A stretch of 64,000 nt of DNA, taken from contig OY756965.1 in NCBI GenBank assembly GCA_963580455.1, positions 24,898,902 to 24,962,901 of the forward strand, written 5' to 3'. Positions 45,791 through 57,393 of this stretch are shown one piece after another. Every line of letters begins with the position of its first letter. Position 1 is the stretch's first letter. Made by a program: the position numbers and the translations under genes. The DNA comes from Euonymus europaeus. Its lineage: Eukaryota > Streptophyta > Magnoliopsida > Celastrales > Celastraceae. A model generated the notes under the pieces. That model saw nothing but the letters and a program-made list of their open reading frames with translations. It made no database searches and had not been told where the DNA came from.

Positions 45791-47424
45791 AAATTCCCAA
45801 GGGGCGCGGCCCCGCCATTGATAGCACTTTCATCAACACTCGATACATCCGCCTCAACACTAGAGACTCTTGCATGACCATGCTGAGCAACATGTTTATT
45901 ATAGTAAGGGCGAAATCTGTAAGAAGCCTCTCTAGTTGTCTCTTTTCGTTTTTTCTTTGGGCCATAGGAAACCAGTTCTTTTCCTTTATCTACTGAGGCC
46001 AAGTCACCATCACCCTCCATTGGAAGTTTCAAACCAATTTCGGTACCCTGTCTATGGACCTTCCCCATGGGGCCATCTAAATTGTTGGAATGGAAGGGCC
46101 CAACTTTCCTTTTTGACATCATTTCGGGCCCATCAGAATTAGTGGAGTACAAAGGTTCAACTTCATGTGTGACTTGGTCAAAGTATTTCATAAAACCAAG
46201 AGCCCCCACTATAGATGGAGATTCAACTTTATCAGTGTCTACCTCTGCCACCGTCCCAGATTTCTCCATACTAGACTGTCTGGAATCTGACCCTTCCCAC
46301 ACCTCTCTCCGTGTTTGCCTCAAAAGATAACCCATAAAAACTTCATTAGTGGCTAGTTGCTGCGGTGGCATTAACTGTGAAGGTCCATGATGGGAAGAAC
46401 TCTGTCCATCTGTCCTACTGTCAGAAACATTAAGATCTTGAGAACCACGCTTTTTGTCCCCTCTCAGAAAATTCCGGTCACCGGACTCCACTCCCGCTTT
46501 CCCAGCCAAATTGAGATGCTCAGTATTTTCCTCAGTCCGACGAGTATTGTGCGGCATCACCAGCTCTTCCCCCGCCGGTGCTCGACCATACCCTGTCTCC
46601 ACAAAACTTCCTAAACTTCGACGGCTACCAACAATCAGACTTCGGGCACTTCCGACACTCCCCCGCATGCCCGCTACATATTTGTCTCGCGGATAATTCG
46701 AGGTTGTCCAAGTACACTCTGTTTCCATATGATTAAACCTACCACAGTTGTAGCAAAAATAATGAAGCCTCTCATATTTCAAAGACACCCAGACCGAGCC
46801 CCGTCCAGCAATTGATTGGAGAAATCCAGGGATCAAGGAAGTATTTTCATTAATATCCACACGAACACGAAGGAATGGTCTGTTAATTACTCCTCTAACA
46901 TGTTCATCCTCCACTTTAAGAACCTCCCCCAATCGTTGGCCAATTCTCCTGACATTTTGAACTGATGACAAGCCAACTGGAAGATCATGGATCTGAACCC
47001 AGAAAGGAACGGAATCCATTCCCAAATCTGGTAAGGGAACTGCAAACTCTCGTCTACGCAATATTAGAGGAAAACCTCTAACATTCCATGGACTTTGTTG
47101 TGTGGGTTTCATCATATCAATCTTGCTCTCAAATGTGATCAAGAATCGATTTACACATATATCAGAAATAGTAAATCGATCAATAAATGACCAAGCCCTA
47201 CGCAGCTCCAGTCTAACTTCCTCCTTTTTGAAAATTCCGATCGAAACAATTTTTGCCACTAAAGATAGGTCTGATTCCTCCACTTCCACTGATGAAAGAG
47301 GCTCCAAATCAAACTCCTCCCCACTTTTTTGTCCTGTATTAGTCCACCTCAATGAACCAGTGCGAACAATTAAAGTCTCAATGGACAGATCAGCATCATC
47401 AATAGTATTACTTTGCCGATCCAT
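45787..47424 (-). CDS. LINE ORF1 protein (DUF4283 and CCHC zinc knuckle)
   Basis: A 545-aa frame starts at the ATG at 47424 (MDRQSNTIDDADLSIETL); an in-frame TTG extension upstream is possible but lacks family support. The DUF4283 region (about residues 40-190) includes RAWSFIDRF, QQSPWNVRGFPLILRRREF and PFWVQIHDLPVGLSS. A CCHC knuckle near 250 reads CYNCGRFNHMETEC. The rest is disordered with a basic patch (GPKKKRKETTR) that looks like a nuclear signal. In plant LINEs this protein binds the element RNA and forms the particle with ORF2. The frame is undamaged. Its stop TGA overlaps the first codon of ORF2. Confidence 0.9.
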   Translation of the reverse strand: MDRQSNTIDDADLSIETLIVRTGSLRWTNTGQKSGEEFDLEPLSSVEVEESDLSLVAKIVSIGIFKKEEVRLELRRAWSFIDRFTISDICVNRFLITFESKIDMMKPTQQSPWNVRGFPLILRRREFAVPLPDLGMDSVPFWVQIHDLPVGLSSVQNVRRIGQRLGEVLKVEDEHVRGVINRPFLRVRVDINENTSLIPGFLQSIAGRGSVWVSLKYERLHYFCYNCGRFNHMETECTWTTSNYPRDKYVAGMRGSVGSARSLIVGSRRSLGSFVETGYGRAPAGEELVMPHNTRRTEENTEHLNLAGKAGVESGDRNFLRGDKKRGSQDLNVSDSRTDGQSSSHHGPSQLMPPQQLATNEVFMGYLLRQTRREVWEGSDSRQSSMEKSGTVAEVDTDKVESPSIVGALGFMKYFDQVTHEVEPLYSTNSDGPEMMSKRKVGPFHSNNLDGPMGKVHRQGTEIGLKLPMEGDGDLASVDKGKELVSYGPKKKRKETTREASYRFRPYYNKHVAQHGHARVSSVEADVSSVDESAINGGAAPLGNL

Positions 47425-47693
47425 AATGCGGTACCAAGAATCGCCGGCGGCACTCCGGTAGTGATGCCTAAACCCCAGCTCTGTCAATAGACTAGCAATC
47501 GCGCAGTTAGCAATCGCTCAGGTAGCAATCGCTCTATAATGGCCTTCTAAGTTAGGAGTTGGGACAACCTTAACTTGTCTCCTCGTATGTCCTGACTGCA
47601 GCCTCTGTTGTCTCTTTCTTTCCATTTGCTCTACTATTACCCCAAATGTCACAACTATCTAATCAGTGTTAGATGGGGGCACTAATTAAATTG

Positions 47694-48160
47694 CCACTAA
47701 TGCAGTGATTGGGGCGCTCTTTTGTCTCACATGGGAAAGTTAGACGTAGGTGATGTGTTTTATATGTGTTGGGCAAACCTAACCCGTTGGGCAAATCTAA
47801 CTCATTGGTTATGACTTTTGGGTTTAGTTAGGTCTTGTTACATCATTTGATATCAGAGTCCAAGTATGCTTTCCGTGTGAGCGAATGTGTGCCTGTGGGC
47901 GTGCACGTGACATATTCGGGGTGATTCCATACGTGGGACGCTTGTTCTTGTGAGGAGTGAGGGAATTAATGCAGTGATTGAAGTGTTCTCTTGTCCCACT
48001 TCTCCCACTTGTTCTTGTGAGGAGTGAGGGAATTAATGTAGTGATTGAAGTGTTCTCTTGTCCCACATCAAGAAGTTAGATGCAAGTGATGTGCTTTATA
48101 TGTGTTGGACAAACTTAACTCATCGGTCATGACTTTCGGGCTTAGTTAAGCCTTTCAATA
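47694..48160 (+). mobile_element. Second TRIM-like element, rearranged
   Basis: Two related blocks, about 47700-47845 and 48030-48155, share GCAGTGATTG(G/A)..., CTT.TGTC(T/C)CACAT, TGATGTG(T/C)TTTATATGTGTTG and CATGACTTT.GGG.TTAGTTA. Between them lies TTTGATATCAGAGTCC, a primer-binding site like that of initiator tRNA-Met. Inside, about 65 bases (CTTGTTCTTGTGAGGAGTG onwards) occur twice, at about 47940 and 48008. There is no coding capacity. Ends and target duplication are not clear. Confidence 0.5.
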
Positions 48161-48881
48161 AAAGATCATTCAAGTCAAGCTTTTTTGTTTTCTTTTTGTT
48201 ATTGGGACGGACAAATTTGTATGGATCCATCCTCCAAAGGAACCGGACATGATAATCCACACAATTTGATCTCAATGGTATGTAATTTCAAATTTGAATT
48301 TCATCTCATTCCCTTATTTGTTTAAAAATAATTTTCATTAAAAGTAAAACCTCAAAATCCTTTTTTTAGGAAATCCAAGTCAAAATACATAGATTGTAAA
48401 TAATCAATCCAATCACATCCTCTATCCTAATCAATTTAGAAACCGTCATATTCACTTTCATGGCTACTCATTACTTTTGACATTTCTCTATCCCCCCCTC
48501 TCTCCCTCCTTGTAAATGGCTACGTCATCTTCGTTATATGATAGAAAATCGTAGAAAAGGTTTGTTTAGACCAATGTTCAAAATATAAGGATTTATTTAG
48601 CTTATTTGAAAATGGCAGAGGCTTGATCGATTTTTTTTTTGTAAGTACAAGTAAAGTAATAATTTCTGAGATTTAAGGGAAGTTTTCGATAACCCAACTG
48701 ATTAGGGTATGAAATAGAAATAGAAATAGAAAACAGAGTACGAGATAGATTATAAGTTAAAAAAAAGGTAAACATGAAAAGAGTAATTTAAAATTGATTT
48801 TTAGTTACCATTTACCTTGCACTCTCATGAAAGAACGTTTTTTCTCTTGACCTGCAAATTGTAACGAAAAAGAAAACTCAA
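48161..48881. promoter_or_regulatory. Upstream region of DEG9
   Basis: AT-rich DNA with a short (AGAAAT)n run near 48715-48731. It should hold the DEG9 promoter. No TATA box or other motif was certain. Confidence 0.35.
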
Positions 48882-51800
48882 ATGGGCGATCAGAACCGCA
48901 AGAGAGGACGAAAACCTAAAAATTCAGATGCATTCCCCACCGCCATTCCGCATGCCCTAGATGCCACCGCCACCGAAGATGTCGTTGGCAGCAGTGTCGA
49001 ACCCTTCTCTGACAACGATCGCCAGCCTCGCCGCAGGGGCCGCCCTAAGAAGCGTTCCAATCTCTCTCCCGACAAGCATCCCTCGTCTCCCTCCAGACGC
49101 ATCTCCTCCGGTGGTCCTGTCGTTGAGAATGGGAGCGTGGAGTTGGCCATGCTTTCTGGAAATGGTGTTATTTCAGGGTTTTCTGGGGATGGTGTGCCCG
49201 GGGGAGCTGTGGAGAGGGTGGTGCCAGCAATGGACGCGGTGGTGAAGGTGTTCTGCACTCACACGGATCCTAATTTCTCGTTGCCTTGGCAGAGGAAGAA
49301 GCAGTACAGCTCCAGCAGTAGTGGCTTCGTGATTGGTGGAAGGAGGGTCTTGACGAATGCTCACTCTGTAGAGCACTATACTCAAGTCAAGCTTAAAAAA
49401 CGCGGTTCAGATACTAAGTACCTTGCAACCGTGCTGGCTGTTGGTACTGAGTGTGATATAGGTGGACAGCTCTTTCCTCGTGATTTTTTTTTATTCTTTC
49501 TGGAAGTGACACTAACATCATTTGAAATTATATGCTGTAATTGAAGATTTTAGATGCTTTAATTTGATGGGAGTTATTTTCATATTGATCCATGTTTAGT
49601 TGTGTTTTTAGCTATGTTTAAGACATTATAGTGACTAGAGAACAGTTGAAAACTGAAATAGGAATGTGGATCCAAAACATAAAAAAAGAAGAAGAGAACA
49701 TGATAATGTAGTAATCATATTTGTGTGATCCTATTGAATGGATGAATTGACACAAACACTAAATTGGTTCCATCTGAAAATATAGTGTTGGAAGGGGTAA
49801 AGTAATAATATGTGTGGATATCACACTTTTGTAATCCATTGTCCAAATTGCAGGGAGTAAATAAGATAGCTTGTGAACAATGTTGGATTGTGAAATAGAT
49901 ACTTTCCTTTATTACTAGAAGTCGATTTATGTGATTTTGCAGCCATGCTTACTGTTAATGATGACGAGTTTTGGGAAGGGATCTCACCTGTGGATTTTGG
50001 AGAATTGCCTGCACTTCAGGATGCTGTGACTGTTGTAGGTTACCCAATCGGCGGAGACACAATTTCTGTGACAAGTGGTGTTGTATCACGGATAGAGATA
50101 CTGTCTTATATTCATGGGTCCACTGAGCTTCTGGGCCTGCAGGTTATTTGATATGTTTCTAGCATTTCTTTTTGTTGTGTATTTAACCATTACACCATCC
50201 TAATATCACTATTACTTTGTTGCTCTCTCTAGATAGATGCTGCCATTAACTCAGGAAATTCTGGCGGGCCTGCCTTCAATGATAAAGGCAAATGTGTCGG
50301 TATTGCATTTCAGTCCCTTAAACATGAAGATGCGGAGAATATAGGGTATGTCATACCAACACCAGTCATCATGCACTTCATCACAGATTATGAGAAAAAT
50401 GGCTCATATACAGGTAGTTTGATACATCTTTGACGTGTTTAGTTGTTGTTGAATTCTGACTTAGGTAATTTTACATTGCATAATTAATGTTAACAAACTC
50501 AAGATGTATTCCTTGATTTTTTGACCATCAACTATGTGGTAGGATTCCCTATTCTTGGGGTTGAGTGGCAGAAAATGGAAAATCCTGACCTGCGTACGGC
50601 AATGGGTATGAAGTCTCATCAAAAGGGTGTCCGTATTAGAAGAATCAATCCCACTGCCCCAGAATCTGACGTTTTGAAGCCGTCAGATATTATTCTCAGC
50701 TTTGATGCTGTTGATATTGCCAATGATGGAACAGGTTTGCATCTTATGTTCCTTTCTGTGTTTATTTATGAAGACATACATGGAAACTCACATTTTTATA
50801 TAATAATATAATTGTGCATTCTACTTCCTAATGACAATTGAAAGATATGTCAGCCTTATAGGAAGACAAAAGCTTCTTATGGTTCTTGACATACATGGTT
50901 GTATCTTTTAGCACTGTGTGCTACATAATCAAACCAATGTCATTAATGAAATTATGAAGGTAATGTTGATAATAAAGGATCAACCTTATGCTGCTCTAGA
51001 TTGAAATATCTCTAACAACAATGTCATTAATGACGGTAATCTTGACAATGAAGTATCATCTTACGCTGTTATAGATTGAAATGTCTCTTAACAACTTTGT
51101 TTGGAAACTGCAAGTTCAATGATTCACACTTCTATTTTTATAATATTTTCTCTGACTTATTCTGTCATTACATTTTTTCACCATGTTTTTTTGTTTATTT
51201 AGTGCCTTTTCGCCACGGAGAACGCATAGGTTTCAGCTACCTTGTCTCTCAAAAATTCACTGGAGATAATGCAGCAATTAAGGTTCTTCGTGAAAATGAG
51301 ACTCTAAGCTTCAACATCAAACTTTCATCTCATAGAAAGCTCATTCCATCACACAACAAGGGGAGACCTCCCTCATATTACATCATTGCTGGATTTGTGT
51401 TTACATCTGTATCTGTTCCATATCTCCGTTCAGAGGTACGGGGTCTGCTTTGGGATTTGAAAGCTTTTTTTTTTGTGTGTGTGTATTACTTGGTTATTTT
51501 CTTTCACATTTTCTCTCTTTGATATCAAATTCTCGAGAGGAATGCCACGAACTTGGTAAATCATCTTCATTCTCGTATTCTCCTATTTTCTTACTCTCTT
51601 TCAAAAAAAATGAAGTGAAAATTAAGATACATTAAGATACCATTAATACATGCACCTTTTAACTTTGTTACTGTTGCTTCAACTATGTCTGCTTGAGTGC
51701 GACATACATTTTCTCTTCTATATTTGCTACCCATTCAAAAAATTCATAAGCCCGCTAATTGAACAATATTTCCTCATCTGAAAAACCATTTTCATGACTA

Positions 51801-54333
51801 TTTAGTTGACTGTATAGACAGATTTGAAGCATAATGGGCAGAATATGAACACATTGTTTTTCCTTCCATAATAATATGTCAATCATAATATAAGGGGAAA
51901 GGTAAATTTGTAGCATCCTTTTCTATTATTTGTAATGGACAAATTTTCCCCTTGTTAATTCTGTTATTTATATCTGATCCACAACAATTTTTCAATAATG
52001 ACTGACTTAAATTTAGTAGCCCCTCTTCTCTCTTCAAGACCATCGATTTCCAAAAATGTGTCTTGAAATCAAATAATCAATCAATATATTCCTATTTGTT
52101 TAACATACAATATCAGATCTTCAAAATAATTTAATTTGTGATTTGATGATCACTGAGGTTAAACAATGACAGAGTCTCACATCGCTTAGATATGTGTGTA
52201 AAGTGCTAGTTATAAGGGTGAACCTAACACTTCTAAGTGACACTAGGTTTTCTTGTGAGCTTGGGCTATAGCGTGTGAGCCTGTGGCCACACATGTTCTT
52301 GCAATGGAGCACTGTGGGCCTAGACTCTTCAGCGTCCACGAGACACTAGCTTGGGAGAGAAAGACTTGAGGGTCTATTGCTTACTAATTGTTTTGATTTG
52401 GGGGTGTTGTGTTCCATACTCTTTATCATTGGTATCAGAGCAATTCGATCTATGCGCGTGTGGGCCTATTAGCCTCAATGGGTTGCGACGCATTGGAAAG
52501 GGCTATTTGTTAGGCTGGGTAGGGTAAGAGGAGGCCCATAAATCCCATGACGGCCTAGTGCCTGTAGAGTGTAGCTGCCGTGGGTGTTGGCTTTAGATCT
52601 AGAGGGGTATGATAGAGTCCCACATCGCTTAAATATGGGTGTAAAGTGCTATATGGATGGGCCTAACACTTCTAAATCTGAATACTGAGTTTTCTTGTGG
52701 GATTGGGCTATAACGTGTGAGCCTGTGGCCACGCTTTGGGCCTGAAATGGAGCTTGGTGGGCCTGGACGCTCCCGCATCTATGAAACACTGGATTGGGAG
52801 AGAATTGTTCTAATTTCGGGGTGTTGCGCTCCATGCTCTATCTAACAACCTTAGAATATCTCCTCTAAGACAACTGGGTTACATGTTGTCAAGTGTGGAA
52901 TTTAAACTTGTTGCTTGAAGCAAACTATAGCATTGGTGAGTGTAATGATGAACCCAGTTTGGTTGTTATCTTGGTGCTTTTGTTGTTGCTACATGAGTTC
53001 TTTGGTAGCTATTGTTTGAATGTGAATCTGGCTGCATAAGCAGGGAATGAGGATTCCTCTGGTATCAAAAGATTTAATGCATAAAGACAAACGTTTGATA
53101 TAATATGTGGAAGAGAGAAATTGGAAGAAGAGAGAAAAATGGAAATAAGGGGGATGGGAAGAATCAGGGTTTTGGATCAGAGGTTTTTTTTGGCATGGGG
53201 GGAGGGTGTTGCGGGGAGTGGTTGGGTGTTCAAACAGATACATTAAAGCTCAGATGGAGGGTTCTTATTTTGGCATGCAAATCATAAACGATCAAGGATT
53301 GGTGAAGAAACTATATAAAGTTAGATTAAAGTTTTGATGAGGATGATAATCATAAAATCTACATAGAAAGCAAAGTTTCCTGATAATCAATGAAGAAATG
53401 ACTGAAGGATATAAAGTCTCTAGCTGACAACTTAACATAATAAAGGCCAAATTCCTGCATTTCTTAATTGGTTCTCTATCGAGGCTGTCGCAATTTCTCC
53501 ATCTTTTGCTCCTGTCTTTTTTTATCCTTGAGTGCATGTTGTTTTCTCTTTGCATGTTTTTTCTTGTTTTTAATATGGCATTTAGATGTTTTTATCAACA
53601 TGTTTTCTATTTTGTTCATCTTGCATATGACTGAACGTTTCCTGATGATGAATTTGCAATTCACAATCTCACTGTGCTCCAAATTTCATATTATGCATCC
53701 AGTACGGGAAAGAATATGAATTTGAAGCTCCTGTCAAGCTTTTGGACAAGCTTATGCATTCTATGCCACAATCTCCAGATGAGCAGCTTGTTGTGGTTTC
53801 TCAGGTTTATTCTCTCTCTTTCACTCTCAATGTTGTATCTGGTTCTGCATTTTCTAATTTATTGGCAAACTTGTGGAAGGTGCTTGTGGCAGATATTAAT
53901 ATTGGGTATGAGGAACTTGTGAACACACAGGTAAAAGGAATGTCAGTTTGTTGTAATGATTAGCTATTGCTCGATGGCCTCTCCTTGCCATGCCAGTTAA
54001 TACTTCCATTTCTGTATGATATGCAGGTTCTTGCATTCAATGGTAAGCCGGTGAAGAATCTGAAGAGATTGGCCACAATGGTGGAGAACTGTGATGATGA
54101 ATTTCTGAAATTTGATCTAGAATATGACCAGGTACTCTCTTCCTGTGTAGCTACGGACTATGGTACATGTATTTGTGCTATGCCAGTCTGCTTCTACAGC
54201 TGTAACAATTTCCCCCTTTCTACTGCAGATAGTGGTTCTGCGGACAAAAACTGCCAAGGCAGCTACTGTAGATATTTTTACAACTCACTGCATACCATCT
54301 TCTATGTCTGATGACCTTAAACCAGGGATTTAG
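48882..54333 (+). CDS. DEG9: DEG9 (DegP-type) serine protease
   Basis: Exons 48882-49461, 49943-50142, 50233-50413, 50543-50734, 51203-51435, 53703-53804, 53880-53930, 54027-54131 and 54229-54333 give 582 aa in an open frame. The trypsin-like triad is complete: His in [10 protein letters not shown], Asp in GTECDIAMLTV, Ser in [13 protein letters not shown] segments follow ([39 protein letters not shown], and a second near [15 protein letters not shown]). The N-terminus has two basic clusters, RKRGRKPK (about 6-13) and RRRGRPKKR (50-58), which look like nuclear signals and an AT-hook. Arabidopsis DEG9 is an ATP-independent protease reported from the nucleus or nucleolus, degrading regulators such as ARR4. 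Intron 5 is 2.3 kb and contains a TRIM. The last 35 codons lie in their own exon. Confidence 0.95.
52167..52847 (+). mobile_element. Complete TRIM inside DEG9 intron 5
   Basis: Left LTR 52167-52428 (TGACAGAGTCTCACATCGCT to CTCTTTATCA) and right LTR 52610-52847 (TGATAGAGTCCCACATCGCT to CTCTATCTAACA) are clearly similar along their length (AAAGTGCTA, CCTAACACTTCTAA, GCGTGTGAGCCTGTGGCCAC, GGGTGTTG.G.TCCAT). TGGTATCAGAGC at 52430-52441 is an exact primer-binding site for initiator tRNA-Met; GATCTAGAGGGGTA before the right LTR is a purine tract. The interior is only about 180 bases and non-coding. No clear 5-bp target duplication was seen. It is more than 700 bases from either splice site. Confidence 0.85.
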
Positions 54334-55261
54334 GTTAGTATACATTGTAATACTTGTAGTCATAAACCCACATATAATCCCCATTTTGTTCTCTAGACAT
54401 GGATTGTTCTTCTAGATTATCCCGGTGACTTGCTACATTAATTGTTTTCTAGGTTCTTGCCTCTCCCTAGATGGTATTGTGATGCCTTACAAGCTAGAGT
54501 AGAGGTTGGGAGTTTAAGTCTCATGTGTGTTATTATATACTCACAATTGCATGAATGAGCCCTTGCTCAGCGCGTGTGCTAAAGTCACCTTGTGATATCT
54601 TTTCACATTGGGGCTTGTCCCAAGACTTACCGATCCATGGGGTTGTGGGGTCGGGTTAAGCTTTTAAGCTTTCACAGTGTGGAATGTTGGGTTGGAGTTT
54701 CCTCGTATCAAAAAGAGAGAGAATTCATCATTTTCATGAGAATTTTTAATATAATAGCTTTTTTCTTTTTCTAAACATTTAGCTTTGTGTCATGTATCAT
54801 ATGATGAAACTATTTCAGAAATTAATTTATTTTCTCTTATCATTTGATCAAGGATTGGACTGACAACTACTGAGGAAAAACAGGACTGAAACAATCTATC
54901 ATCTGTTGCCTTTTGGAGACAATCTATAACTCCTTGGACCATTGGAAGGCTTATCGGATTAGGTTAGGCAGCTGGAAAGGCTGAGACGATAGGCTTTGAT
55001 TCGGAAGTTTTAGACCTTAGACGAGAGGGCTAGGGTGCTACACCCGGAAGAAAGCTCGATCTGATACCCTTACGGCACCTTTCAGGCTAAAGGAAAGCAA
55101 TTCGCCAAGCTAATTAAATAAGTGATACAAGTGAAGAGAGAGCAACCATTTCAGGAACAAAGTCGATAAATAAACCATCATCCTCTTATTTTCATGAAAA
55201 TATTTTTCCAGAATACAGGTAGTTCAAGGTTCTTGTCACGGTGGAAGAACCATAATAGTTG
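54334..55261. other. Spacer between convergent DEG9 and WAT1-related genes
   Basis: Holds both 3' UTRs. A B-box-like piece near 54505 may be an old SINE fragment. No gene was seen. Confidence 0.4.
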
Positions 55262-57246
55262 TTACACATCCGTACGATTTTCCAAAAGAGGCACTGTCTG
55301 AGATGGTAATCGCGGTCCTTCGGGTCTGAGGAGGATCCTGCCCTCTTCCTTTTCTTTGGATTGCGACCACACCACTCCATAGAATCCGAGAACAATTATG
55401 ATTGCTCCGATAATACTGCACCAATGAAATTCAACAAATCAATGAATCGTCAAATTCTCTAGCAGAGGCTTGAGATCACTGTCAAATTGTTCTAGCTTTT
55501 CAGGAACTATTTTCCTCCTTCGAAACTCTACAACATAAGTTTTGCTAAACAATAACAAGTTTGGATTTCCCCCTTTGCTTCCTGCCGTATTTGACAGAAG
55601 AAAGAAGATATAAGAATTCCCGAGTCTTGTCAGTTTCCATCTTTTGTATCCATGGATCATCAACTCTAACTTAACAAGTTATTGCTCCATTCCTATCTGT
55701 CGTTTTCTTGATTGATCAAACTGATAAAAGAGTGTCATTACCTTCCAATATGGAGTGTATCGCCAAGGAAGATCACGCCAAGAAATGCAGAAATAGCAAT
55801 GCCAACAGGACTGAACATGGCCACAAACACAGGACCTTTCTTCCGTATGCACCATGTAATCACACTATATGTCACCACATTCCCACATACAGCCTTCATA
55901 TAAACAAGGATGGACAAAGAAAAAATGACTTCTAATTAGAGAAAACTCCAAAACGACTCGACCTTGAAATGTTTTGTTGAATGCTTACCGTGTATATGAC
56001 AGAGATAAACTCAATATTATGCCTTAAGGTCCAGGCATTCGGATTTCTCTCAGCAATAAAGGAAATAATCGCACATTGAATGGTGCCAAAGAAGCAGTAG
56101 AAGGTGAGGAGAGTCGTCTCGGACGGGTACTCTTTTAGAACAACTGCCTTCGATTCAACCATGTTAGTTTCATCTCAAACTCTCGATAGGGGTAATGTGA
56201 ATTCACAAATAATGTACCTGGTAGGTAGATGTTCCATATTGAAACACACAAGTTAGAAATTGTAAAGAAAAGGGCCCCTAGTACCCAATTGTTCATCCTT
56301 GCCAATAGCATGGAGGAATGTGGTTCCTGCTGTAATTGAAGGTCTGAGGCAATTACAGGAGCACCCTTGTAGACGGTAACAATAAATGCTCCTGACATGG
56401 ATACAATTGTGCTTACGATTTTGATCTGGCTTTTAGAGCTTCCCAAATCCAACTTCTCCATCCTAAAATGGCAAAACAAACAAATGCAGCCCAAATGAAA
56501 ATTATTTGACATGGCTTTCTTATTTACAGCATCTAATTCAGTATAAGACATCCATTAACACATTAATTGGATCTATAACTAAGTTAGGTTTCTTGATGGA
56601 AGTCTAAAGACTGATCTTGCCCTAGTTATTTGCCATTTTCAGATTCTTGAAGAATAGTAAGAGGAAGAAGAACCTGAAGATGACAGCAAGCAAGAAAGTG
56701 AAAGCAGGGATCAATTGGGACATTGCAGAGCCAAGAGCAGGGGAACTGTAATTCACTGCAGTGAACACACAATTCTGCATAATAGTGATACTGCACAAAC
56801 CCAACCACAAGATTCTCCATCAGTATAAGCGAACCCACTTTCCAAAATTGAAAACCAGTGAAACCCTTGACCTGAATTACTTACCCAACGATGGCGAGGA
56901 GGAAGAATTTGAATACTATAGAGTATGTGAGTGGTGGGATCCCTTTTCTGCAGAAGAAAACAAGATTCAACACAAATCATGAAACCAAAATTGTGGAAGA
57001 TAAAAGAAATTGTGGAAGATAAAAGATGGATTATGAAGATGATGAGAAAATGAACCTTTCGAAGATGAAAGAAGAAGGAAGGAAGAGGAGAGTGCCAAGA
57101 GCATTAGAATAGACAGCAAGAACGTAATGACTCATGCCTTTAGACATGGCTGCTTTACTGAGTGTAGTCAAACCCACATCCAGGCATTGCAAGGTAACCA
57201 TTGCTGCAAATGGAAGCACTGCCGTCAACCATGACTTCAAACCCAT
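55262..57246 (-). CDS. WAT1-related (UMAMIT, EamA/DMT) transporter
   Basis: Exons in transcript order: 57246-57056, 56947-56885, 56790-56674, 56462-56218, 56143-55989, 55893-55742, 55415-55262, giving 358 aa. The start MGLKSWLTAVLPFAAM is the family N-terminus. Two EamA halves, each with about five membrane helices, are visible: LDVGLTTLSKAAMSKGMSHY with YSNALGTLLFLPSSFIFER, then ITIMQNCVFTAVNYSSPALG, SMSGAFIVTVYKG, YCFFGTIQCAIISF, GPVFVAMFSPVGIAISAF and IIGAIIIVLGFYGVVWSQSK. Relatives export amino acids or carry auxin across the plasma membrane or tonoplast. The acceptor of exon 5 was placed after GGCAG because only that joins the frame (YLPVVLKEYPSE). The order DEG9 then WAT1-related recalls At5g40200-At5g40240. 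Confidence 0.92.
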
Positions 57247-57393
57247 CCCTCCGTCCTGGTCCTGGATGTGCGGAGTGTGGATTCTTGAAGCAATACCAAT
57301 ATAATGTTTTTGTTGCTTTTGTGTTATAATGAAGATATGAAAGCAATAACTATGTGGCTTCATGTTAAAGGGTCGAAGACTACATTGCAGGAG

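Larger units (their letters stand above)
41587..47560 (-). mobile_element. Full-length L1-type LINE with 17-bp target duplication
   Basis: Perfect 17-bp copies CTTCTAAGTTAGGAGTT stand at 41587-41603 and 47544-47560. The element between them (41604-47543) runs on the minus strand. It has a 5' leader with three 15-bp repeats, ORF1 (nucleic-acid-binding), ORF2 (endonuclease, reverse transcriptase, RNase H) and an A tail seen as the T run at 41604-41620. This is the complete layout of plant L1 LINEs, which copy themselves through RNA by target-primed reverse transcription. The coding regions carry only two frameshifts and the target duplications are identical, so the insertion is young. It sits between the SUO and DEG9 genes, opposite to both. 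Confidence 0.95.

Noticed and set aside
46067..47461. Plus-strand frames opposite LINE ORF1
   Set aside because: Shadows of the minus-strand ORF1 coding sequence.
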